Shown here: positions 1 through 6,560 of the stretch, one piece after another
How the letters are laid out: each line of letters opens with the position of its first letter
Position numbering within the stretch: position 1 is the stretch's first letter
DNA from: an uncultured Methylobacillus sp.
GTDB taxonomy: Bacteria; Pseudomonadota; Gammaproteobacteria; Burkholderiales; Methylophilaceae
Direction of reading: 5' to 3'
Length of the DNA: 17,556 bases
NCBI GenBank assembly: GCA_946481235.1
Contig: CAMLME010000017.1
Location: 1-17,556 of the forward strand
Program-made: the position numbers and the translations under genes
Notes under the pieces: generated by a model
What the model saw: the letters and a program-made list of their open reading frames with translations, nothing else
What the model was told of the DNA's origin: nothing
Databases searched by the model: none

Positions 1-1673
1 ACCACGCCGGAGCCGACCTGGAACTTCCACAACTCCTTGCCGGTGTTGGCGTCGAGTGCCTTGAACCAGCGATCCAGCGTGCCGTAGAACACCAGGTTGG
101 TGGAGGTGGCCAATACGCCGCCCCAGGCAGAGAACTTTTCCTTGTTGTACCAGACAGATTTGCCCTTGAGACCATCCCAGGCCATGAAGCCGCCCATTAC
201 GCCTTCCGGGCCGGCGAACATGGTCAGCGTCGAGCCCACCCACGGCTGGCCTGCAACGTATTTGGACTCGACCGGTTCATACGTCATGCACACATGGTTG
301 AGCGGAACGTAAAACAGACCGGTCTTCGGCGAGAAGGCCGCAGGCTGTTCATCCTTGACGCCCAGTGCGGACGGGCAGATGCCTTGCGCGTTGTAGTCCT
401 GGTGCGTGGAGTATTTGGGGTCCTTGTTAGGTACGCCGGACTTCAGGTTGATGGAAGTTGCCCAGTTGACGAACGGACGCATTTTTTCGGCGACGAGCAG
501 GTTGCCGTTGGTGCGATCGAATGTGTAGGCGAAACCGTTGCGGTCGAAGTGCGAAGCGAGCTTTTTGCCCTTGGCATCCCACAGGATGACTTCATTCATG
601 CCGTCGTAGTCCCACTCGTCATGCGGTGTCATCTGGTAGCCCCAGCGCGCCATGCCGGTATCCACGTCACGTGCGAAAATGGTCATCGACCACTTGTTGT
701 CGCCGGGGCGCACGTCCGGATTCCAGGTGCCAGGATTACCGGTGCCGTAATACACAAGGTTCAAAGCAGGGTCATAGGAATACCAGCCCCAGGTGGCGCC
801 GCCGCCATTCTGCCAGCCGTCCTTGCGGGCTTGCGGCTTGAGCCAGGTCTTAACACCGAGGTCGCTTTCCGGATACTTCAGTTGTTCCTTGGTCAGCGCC
901 TTGAACGAGCCGCCCAGCTTGTTGCCGCCGTTTACATCTTCATACAGGGACAGTGCGCTGTAATGCGGGTTTTCCTTGTTGAAGTCCTTGCCGATCAGCA
1001 CTTCGCTGTCCGGACCGGAACTGTATGCACGCCAGGCCAATGAACCGTCCTTGATGTTGTAGGCCGAAAGGTAGCAGCGCACGCCGTATTCGCCGCCGGA
1101 ACAACCGGTGACGACCTTGTCCTTGATGATGTGCGGTGCGCTGGTGGTTGAAGCACCTTCCTTGGTGTTCACGACGGTCACGTCCCAGATTTTTGCGCCG
1201 GTCTTGGCGTCAAGCGCGACCAGCACGCCGTCATTCTGTTGCAGGAAGATTTTGCCGTCGCCGTATCCCAGGCCGCGGTTGACGTTGTCGCAGCAGAGCA
1301 GCGACTGCACCGACGGATCCTGCTTGGGGAAGTACGACCACATGATCTTCTGGTTGTCGCTGAGGTCCAGTGCGTAGACGTTGTTGGGGAACGCGGTGTG
1401 GATGTACATGGTGTTGCCGATGACCAGCGGCGCGCCTTCGTGGCCGCGGTTGACGCCGGTGGCAAAGGTCCAGGCCAGCTTCAGCGACTTGACGTTGCCC
1501 TTGTTGATCTGGGAAAGACGGCTGTAGCCGGTGTTGGCGAAGTCCTTGCGGGGGTGCGCCCATTGGTTGTCGTCCTGCATGAGCTTTGTCAGCTCGTCGC
1601 TCGCCAATGCCGGCAGGCTAAGCAGGCCAAGCATGGTGGTACCGAGAGCCAGTTTCAACGGTTGAAATTTCAC
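1..1673 (-). CDS. xoxF: XoxF-type lanthanide-dependent PQQ methanol dehydrogenase, 3' end cut by window start
   Basis: Periplasmic quinoprotein that oxidises methanol to formaldehyde or formate and passes electrons to a cytochrome c. The 557 residues visible start at a GTG (1671-1673) preceded by GGAGA with a 6-nt spacer. Residues 1-24 form a signal peptide ending in PALA. Family marks are the vicinal disulfide C127-C128, a metal-ligand Glu at 195 (GGEYGVR), Asn 313 (GTGNPGTWNP) and HDEWDYDG at 351-358. Asp357, two residues after the catalytic Asp355, is the extra acidic residue that separates lanthanide-binding XoxF from calcium-binding MxaF, which has Ala there. By family length some 45-50 C-terminal residues are missing beyond the window. 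About 34 extra residues lie between Glu195 and Asn313 compared with the MxaF and SolV XoxF spacing. It is divergent from a sigma-54 activator and has its own -24/-12 promoter. The alternative, another PQQ alcohol dehydrogenase such as an ExaA/PedH type, is less likely because of the DEWDYDG context. Confidence 0.93.
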   Translation of the reverse strand, partial: MKFQPLKLALGTTMLGLLSLPALASDELTKLMQDDNQWAHPRKDFANTGYSRLSQINKGNVKSLKLAWTFATGVNRGHEGAPLVIGNTMYIHTAFPNNVYALDLSDNQKIMWSYFPKQDPSVQSLLCCDNVNRGLGYGDGKIFLQQNDGVLVALDAKTGAKIWDVTVVNTKEGASTTSAPHIIKDKVVTGCSGGEYGVRCYLSAYNIKDGSLAWRAYSSGPDSEVLIGKDFNKENPHYSALSLYEDVNGGNKLGGSFKALTKEQLKYPESDLGVKTWLKPQARKDGWQNGGGATWGWYSYDPALNLVYYGTGNPGTWNPDVRPGDNKWSMTIFARDVDTGMARWGYQMTPHDEWDYDGMNEVILWDAKGKKLASHFDRNGFAYTFDRTNGNLLVAEKMRPFVNWATSINLKSGVPNKDPKYSTHQDYNAQGICPSALGVKDEQPAAFSPKTGLFYVPLNHVCMTYEPVESKYVAGQPWVGSTLTMFAGPEGVMGGFMAWDGLKGKSVWYNKEKFSAWGGVLATSTNLVFYGTLDRWFKALDANTGKELWKFQVGSGV

Positions 1674-1704
1674 GCTATTTCTCCAAAGACTAGTTTTATT
1701 GATG

Positions 1705-1755
1705 GCGAAATCAGATTCGCTTGTCGTGATATCGGCGATTGCCGTATCATCGACA
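1705..1755 (-). promoter_or_regulatory. Structured 5' leader of xoxF (two tandem hairpins)
   Basis: On the minus strand, 1755-1722 folds as a long hairpin. TGTCG (bulged A) TGATA CGGC pairs with GCCG (bulged A) TATCA CGACA around an AATC loop, giving about 14 base pairs. A second hairpin follows at 1720-1705 (GCGAA/TTCGC, 6-nt loop). The rest of the leader to the SD looks unpaired. The predicted sigma-54 transcription start is about 1756, so the mRNA would begin directly with the first hairpin. There is no U-tract, so it is not a normal terminator. A role as a 5' stabiliser or regulatory leader is inferred. Confidence 0.6.
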
Positions 1756-1767
1756 CAACTCATCTAC

Positions 1768-1782
1768 GCAACTGGCGTGCCA
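1768..1782 (-). promoter_or_regulatory. Sigma-54 (-24/-12) promoter of xoxF
   Basis: Read on the minus strand the site is TGGCACGCCAGTTGC. It matches the sigma-54 consensus TGGCACG-N4-TTGC, with exactly 10 nt between the GG and GC dinucleotides. It points at xoxF and predicts a start near 1756 and a leader of about 83 nt. The divergent gene encodes a sigma-54-dependent activator, which supports the call independently. Confidence 0.85.
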
Positions 1783-1879
1783 GAGTGCGAAGATGCAGCA
1801 AGCGCATCACGGGAGGCGTTGTCCTGCAAGGCTTGGCCGCTGATCTCCGTATGCGTTCGAATAAAAATAATCGGGGAAT

Positions 1880-1889
1880 GAAACGTTTC
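1880..1889. promoter_or_regulatory. Candidate activator-binding palindrome (UAS 1)
   Basis: GAAACGTTTC is a perfect 10-bp palindrome centred about 104 bp upstream of the -24 element of the xoxF promoter. Enhancer sites for sigma-54 activators usually lie about 80-200 bp upstream. It is the nearer of two palindromes in the divergent region. An AT-rich tract at 1859-1871 lies between it and the promoter and could help bending. Binding by the adjacent regulator is inferred. Confidence 0.4.
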
Positions 1890-1909
1890 CCGTTGTCACG
1901 GAAATGCAC

Positions 1910-1920
1910 AGGTGTCACCT
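1910..1920. promoter_or_regulatory. Candidate activator-binding palindrome (UAS 2)
   Basis: AGGTG-T-CACCT is a perfect 5-1-5 inverted repeat, about 134 bp upstream of the xoxF -24 element and 52 bp before the regulator start. Related half-sites (GTTGTCAC at 1892, GGTGGCAC at 1924) lie on either side. It could serve both enhancer binding for xoxF and autoregulation of the activator gene. This is inferred from position and symmetry only. Confidence 0.45.
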
Positions 1921-1971
1921 GCGGGTGGCACAGTCAGCAACGATTTGAACAGGCCCCAGAGGACCCCGTCC

Positions 1972-3861
1972 ATGCAAGATGATACGCAAGCGGTTTTGCG
2001 CGCCAGACAGGAATTCTTTTCCGCCGGCCGCGTGCAGCAAGGCGCCGTCGCCGAGGCGATAGAGCGCTCCTGGCGGAGATGTCTCGATAACGGCCTCGAC
2101 ACTTCGTCCCAGATCGTCAATGAGCTGATTACGCATGACGAACTCGCGCACAAGTGCGAAAAGAATGAGTTGCTGCTCTCCCATGCTCGCCCGGAAATGG
2201 CGACGCTGAACGAACAGATCTCGCATACGCGCAGCATGGTCATCCTCACCGACGACGAAGGCTTGATCCTGCACAGCCTGGGCGACGACAACTTCCTCAG
2301 CGCAGCACAGCGTATTGCCCTCAGTCCCGGCTGTTCGTGGCACGAAGACCAGCGCGGCACGAATGCCATCGGCACCGCACTTGTAGACAAGGCTCCCATG
2401 ACGGTACAGGGCGCCGAACATTACATGGAACGGCATCACATCCTCAGCTGCTCGGCGGTCCCCATCTTCGGCGCGGCCAATGAACTGGTTGGTACCCTGG
2501 ACGTTTCCAATGACTACCTGATGCCGCAACAGCACACCCTGGCGCTGGTCAAGATGGCGGCGCAAATGATCGAAAATCGTTTGTTCCGCGCCAGTTGCAA
2601 GGGCGAAGTCGCTTTGCATTTCCACGCCCGTCCGGAGTTCATCGGCACGTTGTGGGAGGGCATTGCAGTATTTTCCGGTGACGGCGCGCTGGTGGCCTTG
2701 AACCGCAGCGGGCAATTCCAGCTCGAGCTGGTTGGCTCGGCCAAGGGCGCCCATTTCGACAGCCTGTTTGACTTGTCGCTGAATGCAACGCTGGCCCGAG
2801 GGGCATCGGCAGAGCAATTGATCTTCCCGCTACGCCTCGCCAACGGTGCGCGCATTTACGCACGCATGGAAATCTCGCCGGAGCGGAGTTCCCTGGCCGC
2901 TCGCGCCGAATCTTATCCGGCACGTCAGAAACGCACCTCTGCTGCCAATTTCGACATGCTGGATAGCGGCGATCCACGCGTCGCGCGTGCCATTGCGCAA
3001 GTGAAGATGGTGCTGAAGCAGGAGATTCCCATCCTCATCGAAGGCGAAACCGGCGTCGGCAAGGAGTTGTTTGCGCGTGCCATTCACGATGCCAGCCGGC
3101 GCAGCGATGGCCCGTGGGTGGCCGTGAACTGCGCGGCGTTGCCGGAAGGCCTGATCGAGTCCGAACTGTTTGGATATGAAGAAGGCGCTTTCACCGGCGC
3201 GCGTCGCAAGGGCAGTCCGGGCAAGTTGGAGCAGGCGCATGGCGGTACGTTATTTCTGGATGAAATCGGTGATATGCCGCTGGCGTTGCAAGCTCGTTTG
3301 TTGCGTGTGCTGCAAGAGCGCAGCGTAACTCCGCTGGGTGGCAGCAAGGCCAAGGCCCTTGATTTCTCCCTAGTCAGCGCGACCAACCAGAAGCTGCGCG
3401 AGAAAGTCGAACGCGGCGAGTTTCGCAGCGACCTTTACTACCGCCTGAATGGCCTTTCCGTGACCCTGCCGCCGCTACGCCAGCGCACCGATTTGCCAGC
3501 GCTGCTGGATATGCTGCTGCAGATCGAACACGCGGAGCAGGCTGAATTCACGCCGGAAGTGATGCAGTTGTTCCAGACGCATCCTTGGCCGGGCAATATC
3601 CGTCAGTTGCATAACGTACTGCGCACTGCGCTGGCGCTTTCTTCCGGACAGCCGATCAGCGAGCTGCACCTGACGCAGGACTTCCTCGATGATCTGGAAC
3701 GGTGTGCCGAGGAAGAGATCGAAGCCAGCACGCTCGATAGCATGGCCGACGATGCGATACGTGCAGCCTTGCGCAGCAACGACGGCAACGTCTCGGCAGC
3801 CGCGCGCCAGCTCGGCATCAGCCGCAATACGATGTACCGTAGAATGAAATCTCTGGGCTAA
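1972..3861 (+). CDS. AcoR-like sigma-54-dependent transcriptional activator (GAF / AAA+ / Fis HTH)
   Basis: This 629-residue enhancer-binding protein activates sigma-54 RNA polymerase. An N-terminal sensory part of the AcoR type (GAF-like, roughly residues 75-205, containing EDQRGTNAIGTAL) is followed by a second, PAS-like stretch. The AAA+ domain has Walker A GETGVGKE at 358-365, the sigma-54-contacting GAFTGA loop at 405-410 and Walker B LFLDEIGD near 427-434. A Fis-type helix-turn-helix (NVSAAARQLGISRNTMYRRM) closes the protein. All catalytic motifs are intact. The start chosen is ATG 1972, with AGAGGA (1958-1963) 8 nt upstream. A GTG at 1912 is in frame but lies inside the UAS 2 palindrome and adds residues that do not look conserved. 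It is transcribed divergently from xoxF, whose promoter is sigma-54-type, so xoxF is its likely target. The inducer is unknown; family members respond to small alcohols, ketones or acetoin. Confidence 0.93.
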   Translation: MQDDTQAVLRARQEFFSAGRVQQGAVAEAIERSWRRCLDNGLDTSSQIVNELITHDELAHKCEKNELLLSHARPEMATLNEQISHTRSMVILTDDEGLILHSLGDDNFLSAAQRIALSPGCSWHEDQRGTNAIGTALVDKAPMTVQGAEHYMERHHILSCSAVPIFGAANELVGTLDVSNDYLMPQQHTLALVKMAAQMIENRLFRASCKGEVALHFHARPEFIGTLWEGIAVFSGDGALVALNRSGQFQLELVGSAKGAHFDSLFDLSLNATLARGASAEQLIFPLRLANGARIYARMEISPERSSLAARAESYPARQKRTSAANFDMLDSGDPRVARAIAQVKMVLKQEIPILIEGETGVGKELFARAIHDASRRSDGPWVAVNCAALPEGLIESELFGYEEGAFTGARRKGSPGKLEQAHGGTLFLDEIGDMPLALQARLLRVLQERSVTPLGGSKAKALDFSLVSATNQKLREKVERGEFRSDLYYRLNGLSVTLPPLRQRTDLPALLDMLLQIEHAEQAEFTPEVMQLFQTHPWPGNIRQLHNVLRTALALSSGQPISELHLTQDFLDDLERCAEEEIEASTLDSMADDAIRAALRSNDGNVSAAARQLGISRNTMYRRMKSLG

Positions 3862-3901
3862 ACGCCTTTCGCAAGTTTCAATCGCTGCATACAAGAGAGG
3901 C

Positions 3902-3925
3902 CCTCCCTTCCTCAGAGAAGGGAGG
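3902..3925 (+). terminator. Stem-loop after the activator gene
   Basis: CCTCCCTTC and GAAGGGAGG form a perfect 9-bp stem with a CTCAGA loop, 41 bp after the regulator stop codon. There is no clear T-run after it, so it is a weak or factor-assisted terminator. It separates the activator from the Fur-controlled promoter downstream. Confidence 0.6.
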
Positions 3926-3980
3926 CGTCCTGATAAATTCCTAGGGTTTAAGCCGTGTTGCAATCATGAATAAAAGACGG

Positions 3981-4009
3981 TTGACTTGATAATTAAGAAT
4001 CATTATCAT
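3981..4009 (+). promoter_or_regulatory. Sigma-70 promoter with overlapping Fur-like box, driving hemP and the Ton operon
   Basis: The -35 element TTGACT (3981-3986) and -10 element TATCAT (4004-4009) are separated by 17 bp, each 5 of 6 to consensus. Between and over them, 3988-4007 reads GATAAT TAAGAAT CATTATC, an imperfect Fur box with GATAAT / ATTATC arms. A repressor bound there would cover both promoter elements, giving iron repression. The transcription start is predicted at about 4016-4017, on or next to the hemP ATG. Confidence 0.75.
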
Positions 4010-4016
4010 TCGCATC

Positions 4017-4205
4017 ATGATTAATTCGTCAGACAAGCCCGACACCATCGCCCACGCCGTTCAGGCAGGCGAGGGCATAGCCGCACGCAAGCGCATCAAC
4101 AGCCGCGAGCTGTTCGGGCCGTTGCGCGAGCTGGTGATCGAGCATGTCGGCGAAGAGTACCGCTTGCGTATCACCAATCAGGGCAAGCTGATCCTCACCA
4201 AGTAA
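4017..4205 (+). CDS. hemP: HemP/HmuP-family small protein
   Basis: The 62-residue protein ends in the HemP-family core: RINSRELFGPLRELVIEHVG, then EEYRLRITNQGKLILTK. HemP/HmuP proteins are cytoplasmic. In alpha- and betaproteobacteria they are needed for expression of haem or siderophore receptor genes and are typically Fur-controlled. Here it is the first gene after a promoter overlapped by a Fur-like box, ahead of tonB-exbB-exbD and two receptors, which fits a regulatory role for the operon. ATG 4017 has no Shine-Dalgarno, and the -10 element ends only 7 nt before it, so translation may be leaderless. No other in-frame ATG exists before the conserved core. Confidence 0.88.
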   Translation: MINSSDKPDTIAHAVQAGEGIAARKRINSRELFGPLRELVIEHVGEEYRLRITNQGKLILTK

Positions 4206-4215
4206 AAAAATCAAC

Positions 4216-4233
4216 CGCACCTGCACGGGTGCG
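4216..4233 (+). other. Short hairpin after hemP
   Basis: CGCACC (4216-4221) and GGTGCG (4228-4233) pair around a 6-nt loop, 11 nt after the hemP stop codon. There is no T-run. It may protect or attenuate the transcript between hemP and the tonB part of the operon. It directly precedes the first AGCCAGCC repeat. Confidence 0.35.
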
Positions 4234-4270
4234 AGCCAGCCAGGCGCCTTTAGCGTAGTAGCCAGCCAGC
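4234..4270 (+). repeat. AGCCAGCCAG repeat pair in the leader of the 78-aa gene
   Basis: AGCCAGCCAG at 4234-4243 recurs as AGCCAGCCAGC at 4260-4270, 26 bp apart. The same motif occurs as pairs in the other two large gaps of the operon (6526/6553 and 10103/10116), always 35-90 nt before a start codon. Confidence 0.6.
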
Positions 4271-4310
4271 ATTATGAAATTCGCTTCAGCAAGCATTGCT
4301 GGAGTTGGCT
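4260..4310 (+). promoter_or_regulatory. Leader hairpin with a competing inner stem before the 78-aa gene
   Basis: AGCC (4260-4263) can pair with GGCT (4307-4310), and CCAGCA (4266-4271) with TGCTGG (4297-4302). A rival stem, CAGCAA (4287-4292) with TTGCTG (4296-4301), uses part of the same right arm, so the two folds exclude each other. The SD-like AAAGGG and ATG 4325 follow closely. A switching leader is possible, but this is seen by eye only. Confidence 0.35.
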
Positions 4311-4324
4311 GACTAAAGGGCATT

Positions 4325-4561
4325 ATGAGCGCAAACAATCCATGCAATAAGACTGTGCTGGCCGGCGAAAGCGGTTGCAGGGTGGTCTATTGTCACGATT
4401 GCCATGTGGCGGAGCTCGAAGTGGGTTCCGTTAGCTTGCGACTCACGGATGATGCCTTCCGCAATCTTTCCAGCCTGATTGCGACTGCTGTCGGCAACCT
4501 GGACAGGGCGTCCCTGAACGATGGCGGGTTCTACGGACAGGATGGACGCCATGTCCACTAA
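4325..4561 (+). CDS. Unknown Cys-rich small protein, paralogue of the 86-aa protein at 13630
   Basis: The function is not recognised. The 78-residue protein has no signal peptide or membrane segment and is probably cytoplasmic. It has four cysteines (7, 18, 23, 26) and the cluster Y22-C-H-D-C-H27, which suggests metal or haem binding. Residues 17-50 align without gaps with residues 16-49 of the 86-aa protein near the far end of the operon (shared V, YC, L, G, L.L and DA positions). The start ATG 4325 follows AAAGGG with a 4-nt gap. The gene overlaps the preferred tonB start by 11 nt, so the two are probably translationally coupled. Position between hemP and tonB suggests a regulatory or metal-handling part in iron uptake, which is inference. 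Confidence 0.75.
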   Translation: MSANNPCNKTVLAGESGCRVVYCHDCHVAELEVGSVSLRLTDDAFRNLSSLIATAVGNLDRASLNDGGFYGQDGRHVH

Positions 4562-5351
4562 CACAGCCGTATCTTCTGGCGTCAACGTTGGAATGCCTGC
4601 CGAAAGCATGGCGCGCCTGGCTGCCATGCCCGATCTTCCTGGCATCCAGCTTCCTCGCATTGCACCCAAGTCGCTGGCATTGGTGGTCGCGCTGCATGTT
4701 GCGGTAATTGTCGTGCTGGCGAACCACCGCACGGAAGTGCCCGAGCCGCCGCGTCCCGTGATGGTCAGCCTGATTGCGCCGGAGCCTGCGCCGGAGGCCC
4801 CCAAGCCTGAAATCACACCTCCCAAGCCGCTGCCGGCGACGCCAAAACCGGTCAAGAAAAAAGCCGAACCCAAGCCTGTGAAGAAGCCTGAACCGGTCGT
4901 GCAACCCGAGCCGCAACTGGTGTCCTCGGCTCCCGAGAATACGCCTGCTCCCGCGGTCGAGCCGCCGGCACCTACGCCGCCTGCCCCCGCCCCTGAAGTT
5001 ACGCCTCCGCCGCAGCCTGAGGTTGCCAAGGCGGCTCCTCCCGCGCCGGCGGAAGAAGACCCGCCTATCGATCCGCCGCTCTTCAATGCCGATTATCTCG
5101 ACAACCCCGCTCCAGGTTATCCCTCGCTTTCACGGCGCCTGGGTGAAGAAGGGCGCGTCCTGCTGCGCGTGCACGTTGCGGCGGGCGGTGCTGCAAAGTC
5201 GGTAGTTCTGCATAAATCCAGCGGTCATTCGCGGCTGGATCAGGTCGCCCTCGATACCGTAAAGAGGTGGAAATTCGTACCCGCACGCCAGGGCGACAAG
5301 CCCGTGGACGCGTGGGTGATCGTACCGATTCAATTTAGCTTAAAGGGTTAG
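4551..5351 (+). CDS. tonB: TonB energy-transducing protein
   Basis: TonB links the inner-membrane ExbB-ExbD proton channel to outer-membrane receptors. Taken from ATG 4551 it has 266 residues. A single N-terminal membrane anchor (about 41-58, with His49 in the place of the conserved TonB membrane His) is followed by a long Pro/Lys/Glu-rich periplasmic spacer (about 62-180). The C-terminal TonB domain (189-266) begins YPSLSRRLGEEG and contains LDTVKRWKFVPAR. ATG 4551 is preferred because AGGA (4539-4542) sits 8 nt before it. In-frame ATGs at 4521 and 4542 are possible alternatives with poorer signals. It overlaps the upstream 78-aa gene by 11 nt and is followed after 2 nt by exbB. Confidence 0.93.
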   Translation: MSTNTAVSSGVNVGMPAESMARLAAMPDLPGIQLPRIAPKSLALVVALHVAVIVVLANHRTEVPEPPRPVMVSLIAPEPAPEAPKPEITPPKPLPATPKPVKKKAEPKPVKKPEPVVQPEPQLVSSAPENTPAPAVEPPAPTPPAPAPEVTPPPQPEVAKAAPPAPAEEDPPIDPPLFNADYLDNPAPGYPSLSRRLGEEGRVLLRVHVAAGGAAKSVVLHKSSGHSRLDQVALDTVKRWKFVPARQGDKPVDAWVIVPIQFSLKG

Positions 5352-5353
5352 CC

Positions 5354-6085
5354 ATGCAACAGACATTGGGATTCGCAAACTTTTTACAGACAGTCGACGG
5401 TGTCGGCATGTTTCTGCTGGTCGCGCTGGCGCTGTCGTCGATCGCCACGTGGTATCTGATCGTGACCAAGTCGATTGCCAACTGGCGCATGCGCCGCCAT
5501 GCAAAGAGTTTTCTGGCAGCGTTCTGGGAAGCCCCTAACCTCGATGTTGTGGCCGAGCGCCTGAACGACGGCATGCCGCGCGACCCGTTCTCGCACCTGG
5601 CGCATCACGGTTTCCGCGCGATTGCGCAGCATGGATCCAAGACTGGTCAGCGCATGATCGAAGCCGGCTCGCAGGAAGAGTTCCTCACCCGTTCGCTGCG
5701 CCGCGCCATCGAGCAGGACACCGCGCGTCTTGAATCCGGCCTGACAGTGCTGGCCTCGGTAGGCTCTAGCGCACCTTTCGTTGGCTTGTTCGGCACCGTG
5801 TGGGGCGTTTATCACGCACTGGTCGGCATCGGCATGAGCGGCCAGAGCACGCTCGATAAAGTGGCAGGGCCGGTGGGCGAGGCGCTGATCATGACCGCGC
5901 TCGGTCTTGCGGTGGCGATCCCGGCGGTGCTGGCATACAACTTCTTCACCCGTTCCAACCGCATGGTGCTGTCCGAACTGGACTCCTTCGCGCATGACCT
6001 GTTTGCCTTCATGTCCACCGGCGCCCGTATGGCCGAGCCGGCAGTTGAAGGCAAGGTGACGCCGATTTCCAAGCGGAGCGCATGA
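5354..6085 (+). CDS. exbB: ExbB proton-channel subunit
   Basis: Inner-membrane MotA/TolQ/ExbB-family protein that forms the pentameric proton channel with ExbD and energises TonB. The 243 residues show three membrane segments at about 16-38, 131-155 and 173-198. The signature GLFGTVWGVYHAL (144-156) and the third-helix GEALIMTALG, with Glu176, are present. The start ATG 5354 lies 2 nt after the tonB stop, with AAAGGG (5342-5347) as SD inside the end of tonB. Its stop overlaps the exbD start (ATGA), so the subunits are probably coupled in translation. Confidence 0.95.
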   Translation: MQQTLGFANFLQTVDGVGMFLLVALALSSIATWYLIVTKSIANWRMRRHAKSFLAAFWEAPNLDVVAERLNDGMPRDPFSHLAHHGFRAIAQHGSKTGQRMIEAGSQEEFLTRSLRRAIEQDTARLESGLTVLASVGSSAPFVGLFGTVWGVYHALVGIGMSGQSTLDKVAGPVGEALIMTALGLAVAIPAVLAYNFFTRSNRMVLSELDSFAHDLFAFMSTGARMAEPAVEGKVTPISKRSA

Positions 6086-6501
6086 TGGCGTTCGGCGGAT
6101 TCTCGAAAAACCAGGCCAGCCAGCCGATGGCGGAAATCAACATGATCCCGCTGATCGACGTGATGCTGGTGCTGCTGGTGATCTTCATCATCACCGCGCC
6201 CATGCTGAATCACGCGGTCAAGGTGGAGTTGCCCAAGGCCAGCTCGGCACCGGAAGAGCAGAAGCCGGACGTGATCCGGCTGACGATAGACGCTGCTGGT
6301 GCTGTTTACTGGAACGATCAGAAGCTCGAAGAAACCGAGTGGCGCACCCGCATGGCCGAAGCTTCCAAAAAACCGACGCAGCCTGAATTGCGCATACGCG
6401 CCGACGGCGCCAGCGCCTACCGCAACGTGGCGGGGGTGATGTCAGACGCGGCCAGTGCAGGATTAACCAAGATCGGATTTGTAACCGAGCCCAAGCTTTA
6501 A
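6082..6501 (+). CDS. exbD: ExbD proton-channel subunit
   Basis: ExbD/TolR-family protein with a single membrane helix. The 139 residues contain INMIPLIDVMLVLLVIFIIT, in which Asp26 is the essential protonatable residue. The periplasmic domain follows (about 45-139) and ends with the usual region around AGLTKIGFVTEP. The start overlaps the exbB stop as ATGA; a second ATG at 6085 would shift frame and is not used. Bases 6115-6128 within the gene match the leader repeat at 10116-10129 exactly over 14 nt. Confidence 0.94.
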   Translation: MMAFGGFSKNQASQPMAEINMIPLIDVMLVLLVIFIITAPMLNHAVKVELPKASSAPEEQKPDVIRLTIDAAGAVYWNDQKLEETEWRTRMAEASKKPTQPELRIRADGASAYRNVAGVMSDAASAGLTKIGFVTEPKL

Positions 6502-6525
6502 TCATTACAACAGCTATCAAACATC

Positions 6526-6560
6526 AGCCAGCCAGCACGAGTTATTCATGCAAGCCAGCC
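6526..6560 (+). repeat. AGCCAGCC repeat pair in the leader of the first receptor gene
   Basis: AGCCAGCCAGC (6526-6536) and AGCCAGCC (6553-6560) lie 27 bp apart in the 86-bp gap between exbD and the receptor gene. The spacing is close to the 26 bp of the pair at 4234/4260. The second copy starts inside the left arm of the start-codon hairpin. Confidence 0.6.

Noticed and set aside
294..1043. A 249-codon plus-strand frame opposite xoxF
   Set aside because: The minus strand has continuous quinoprotein motifs with catalytic residues, so the plus frame is a shadow.
1926..1938. A plus-strand TGGCAC as a second sigma-54 promoter for the activator gene
   Set aside because: Only 8 nt separate GG from the next GC; sigma-54 promoters need 10.
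1912..1971. GTG 1912 as the start of the sigma-54 activator
   Set aside because: ATG 1972 has a good SD at 8 nt; the extra 20 residues lie on a palindrome and look non-coding.
4391..4405. The 78-aa protein as a cytochrome c because of CXXCH
   Set aside because: No signal peptide or membrane anchor, and the paralogue lacks the motif, so periplasmic haem-c attachment is not supported.
4521..4550. Longer TonB start at ATG 4521
   Set aside because: Possible, but it has no SD. ATG 4551 has AGGA at 8 nt and gives a compact 11-nt overlap with the upstream gene.
4313..5086. A Gly/Ser-rich minus-strand frame opposite tonB
   Set aside because: The repetitive composition is the reverse image of the Pro-rich TonB spacer.
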